From assembly GCA_963791595.1 (NCBI GenBank), contig CAWBTF010000014.1:248001-312000 (forward strand): 64,000 bases of DNA. The letters are read 5' to 3'. This document shows positions 63,462 through 64,000 of this stretch, in pieces (position 1 is the stretch's first letter; each line of letters opens with the position of its first letter). The position numbers and the translations under genes were made by a program. The notes beneath the pieces were generated by a model, which was not told the DNA's origin, did not search any database, and worked only from the letters and a program-made list of their open reading frames with translations. Source of the stretch: JAEMQF01 sp963791595 (GTDB lineage: Bacteria > Pseudomonadota > Gammaproteobacteria > Burkholderiales > Burkholderiaceae_C).

Positions 63462-64000
63462 ATGACTGGCTGGGTGTTGCGCGCCAAACAAGCTCCCGCG
63501 CTGCGCGTCGACCTGCGCGGCGTCACGCCTGGCGCGCTCGCCGCACTGTCGTTGGCGCAGGTGGAGCAGCTTCAGGTCGGCTACGGCAATACGCTCATCG
63601 CGCTGGCCGAGTTCTTTCACGTCACTCCCGGCGCTGACGAGGCGTTGCGCTTCGCCGCCGACCTCGCCCGGTTCGACCGGATCGGCTGGCAGATGGACGG
63701 CGGGCAATTGATCGTCGAGGGCAATGCAGGCGACTATGCGGGCGCGTGCATGCGCAGCGGCGATATCCGCATCGACGGCCACGCGCGCGACCTCGCGGCG
63801 TGCGAGATGGCCGGCGGCAACCTTGCTGTCCAAGGCAACGTCGGCGATTTCGCCGCGAGCACCTTGCCCGGCAGCATGGACGGCATGCGCGGCGGCACGC
63901 TGGTCGTGAAAGGAAGCGCCGGCGCGCGCTTCGGCGACCGCATGCGGCGCGGCAGCGCGCTCGTGCTCGGCGATGCGGGCGACTTTCTCGCTTCGCGGAT
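63462..64000 (+). CDS. fhcC: Formyltransferase/hydrolase complex subunit C, partial at right edge
   Basis: At least 179 residues. After an alpha/beta start (VDLRGVTPGALAALSLAQVE) it shows the repeated parallel-beta-helix pattern GDYAGACMRSGDIRIDG, GNLAVQGNVGDF, GTLVVKGSAGARFG of FwdC/FhcC. It lies 28 bp after fhcD, and GAGGGGCGGGC gives a ribosome binding site. It is structural in the complex. The C-terminus is beyond the window. Confidence 0.95.
   Translation, partial: MTGWVLRAKQAPALRVDLRGVTPGALAALSLAQVEQLQVGYGNTLIALAEFFHVTPGADEALRFAADLARFDRIGWQMDGGQLIVEGNAGDYAGACMRSGDIRIDGHARDLAACEMAGGNLAVQGNVGDFAASTLPGSMDGMRGGTLVVKGSAGARFGDRMRRGSALVLGDAGDFLASR

Overview
The window is high-GC DNA with densely packed, often overlapping genes. 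It looks like a Burkholderiales-type betaproteobacterium: glnE, proA and the yhdP-like gene have betaproteobacterial character, and the gene set suggests a facultative methylotroph with lithotrophic options. The taxonomic call is inference from gene content only. I see no rRNA, tRNA, transposase, phage gene or CRISPR array.

Layout. 1-9.2 kb: housekeeping (DMT permease, rhombosortase, glnE on the minus strand; yhdP-like giant envelope protein and a Nit-type amidase on the plus strand). 9.4-15.1 kb: a secreted protein, then a methyltransferase, a DUF885 zinc hydrolase and a decayed TolB/TPR gene, the last three lying between two direct copies of a ~435-bp palindromic repeat. 15.7-20.5 kb (minus): korC-like, korA and korB, a probable 2-oxoacid:NADP/ferredoxin oxidoreductase. 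20.7-25 kb: a DUF2339/DUF3999 membrane pair. 25-34.3 kb (minus): a form I aerobic CO dehydrogenase cluster transcribed coxM-S-L-G-D-E, then an XdhC-YHS maturation protein, preceded by a cyclase-family hydrolase. 34.5-41.7 kb: a nucleotidyltransferase pair, a MocA-like molybdenum-cofactor transferase, flavocytochrome c sulfide dehydrogenase (fccB/fccA), a LemA pair, proA and an AEC transporter.

41.8 kb to the right edge is a nearly continuous tetrahydromethanopterin (H4MPT)/methylofuran C1 island. It holds a pterin dehydratase, beta-RFAP synthase, mtdB, an ATP-grasp ligase, mch, a RimK-like ligase, a CitG-like protein, fae, a dihydroneopterin aldolase, a sigma-54 activator, an AfpA/DmrB flavoprotein, a DHPS-like protein, a DUF447 protein, MfnB-, MfnE- and MfnF-like enzymes, a HisA-like protein and fhcB-A-D-C (fhcC cut by the edge). 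Together these oxidise formaldehyde to formate (Fae, MtdB, Mch, FhcABCD) and make much of the needed cofactor. CO oxidation and sulfide oxidation would add electrons.

Two themes stand out beyond the genes. First, several families of palindromic repeats occur in the gaps, and two of them sit in frame inside C1 genes (fhcB and the ATP-grasp gene). Second, at least 19 apparent single-base frameshifts lie in the first 28 kb but only two or three in the remaining 36 kb, so either assembly quality or gene decay differs between the two parts.
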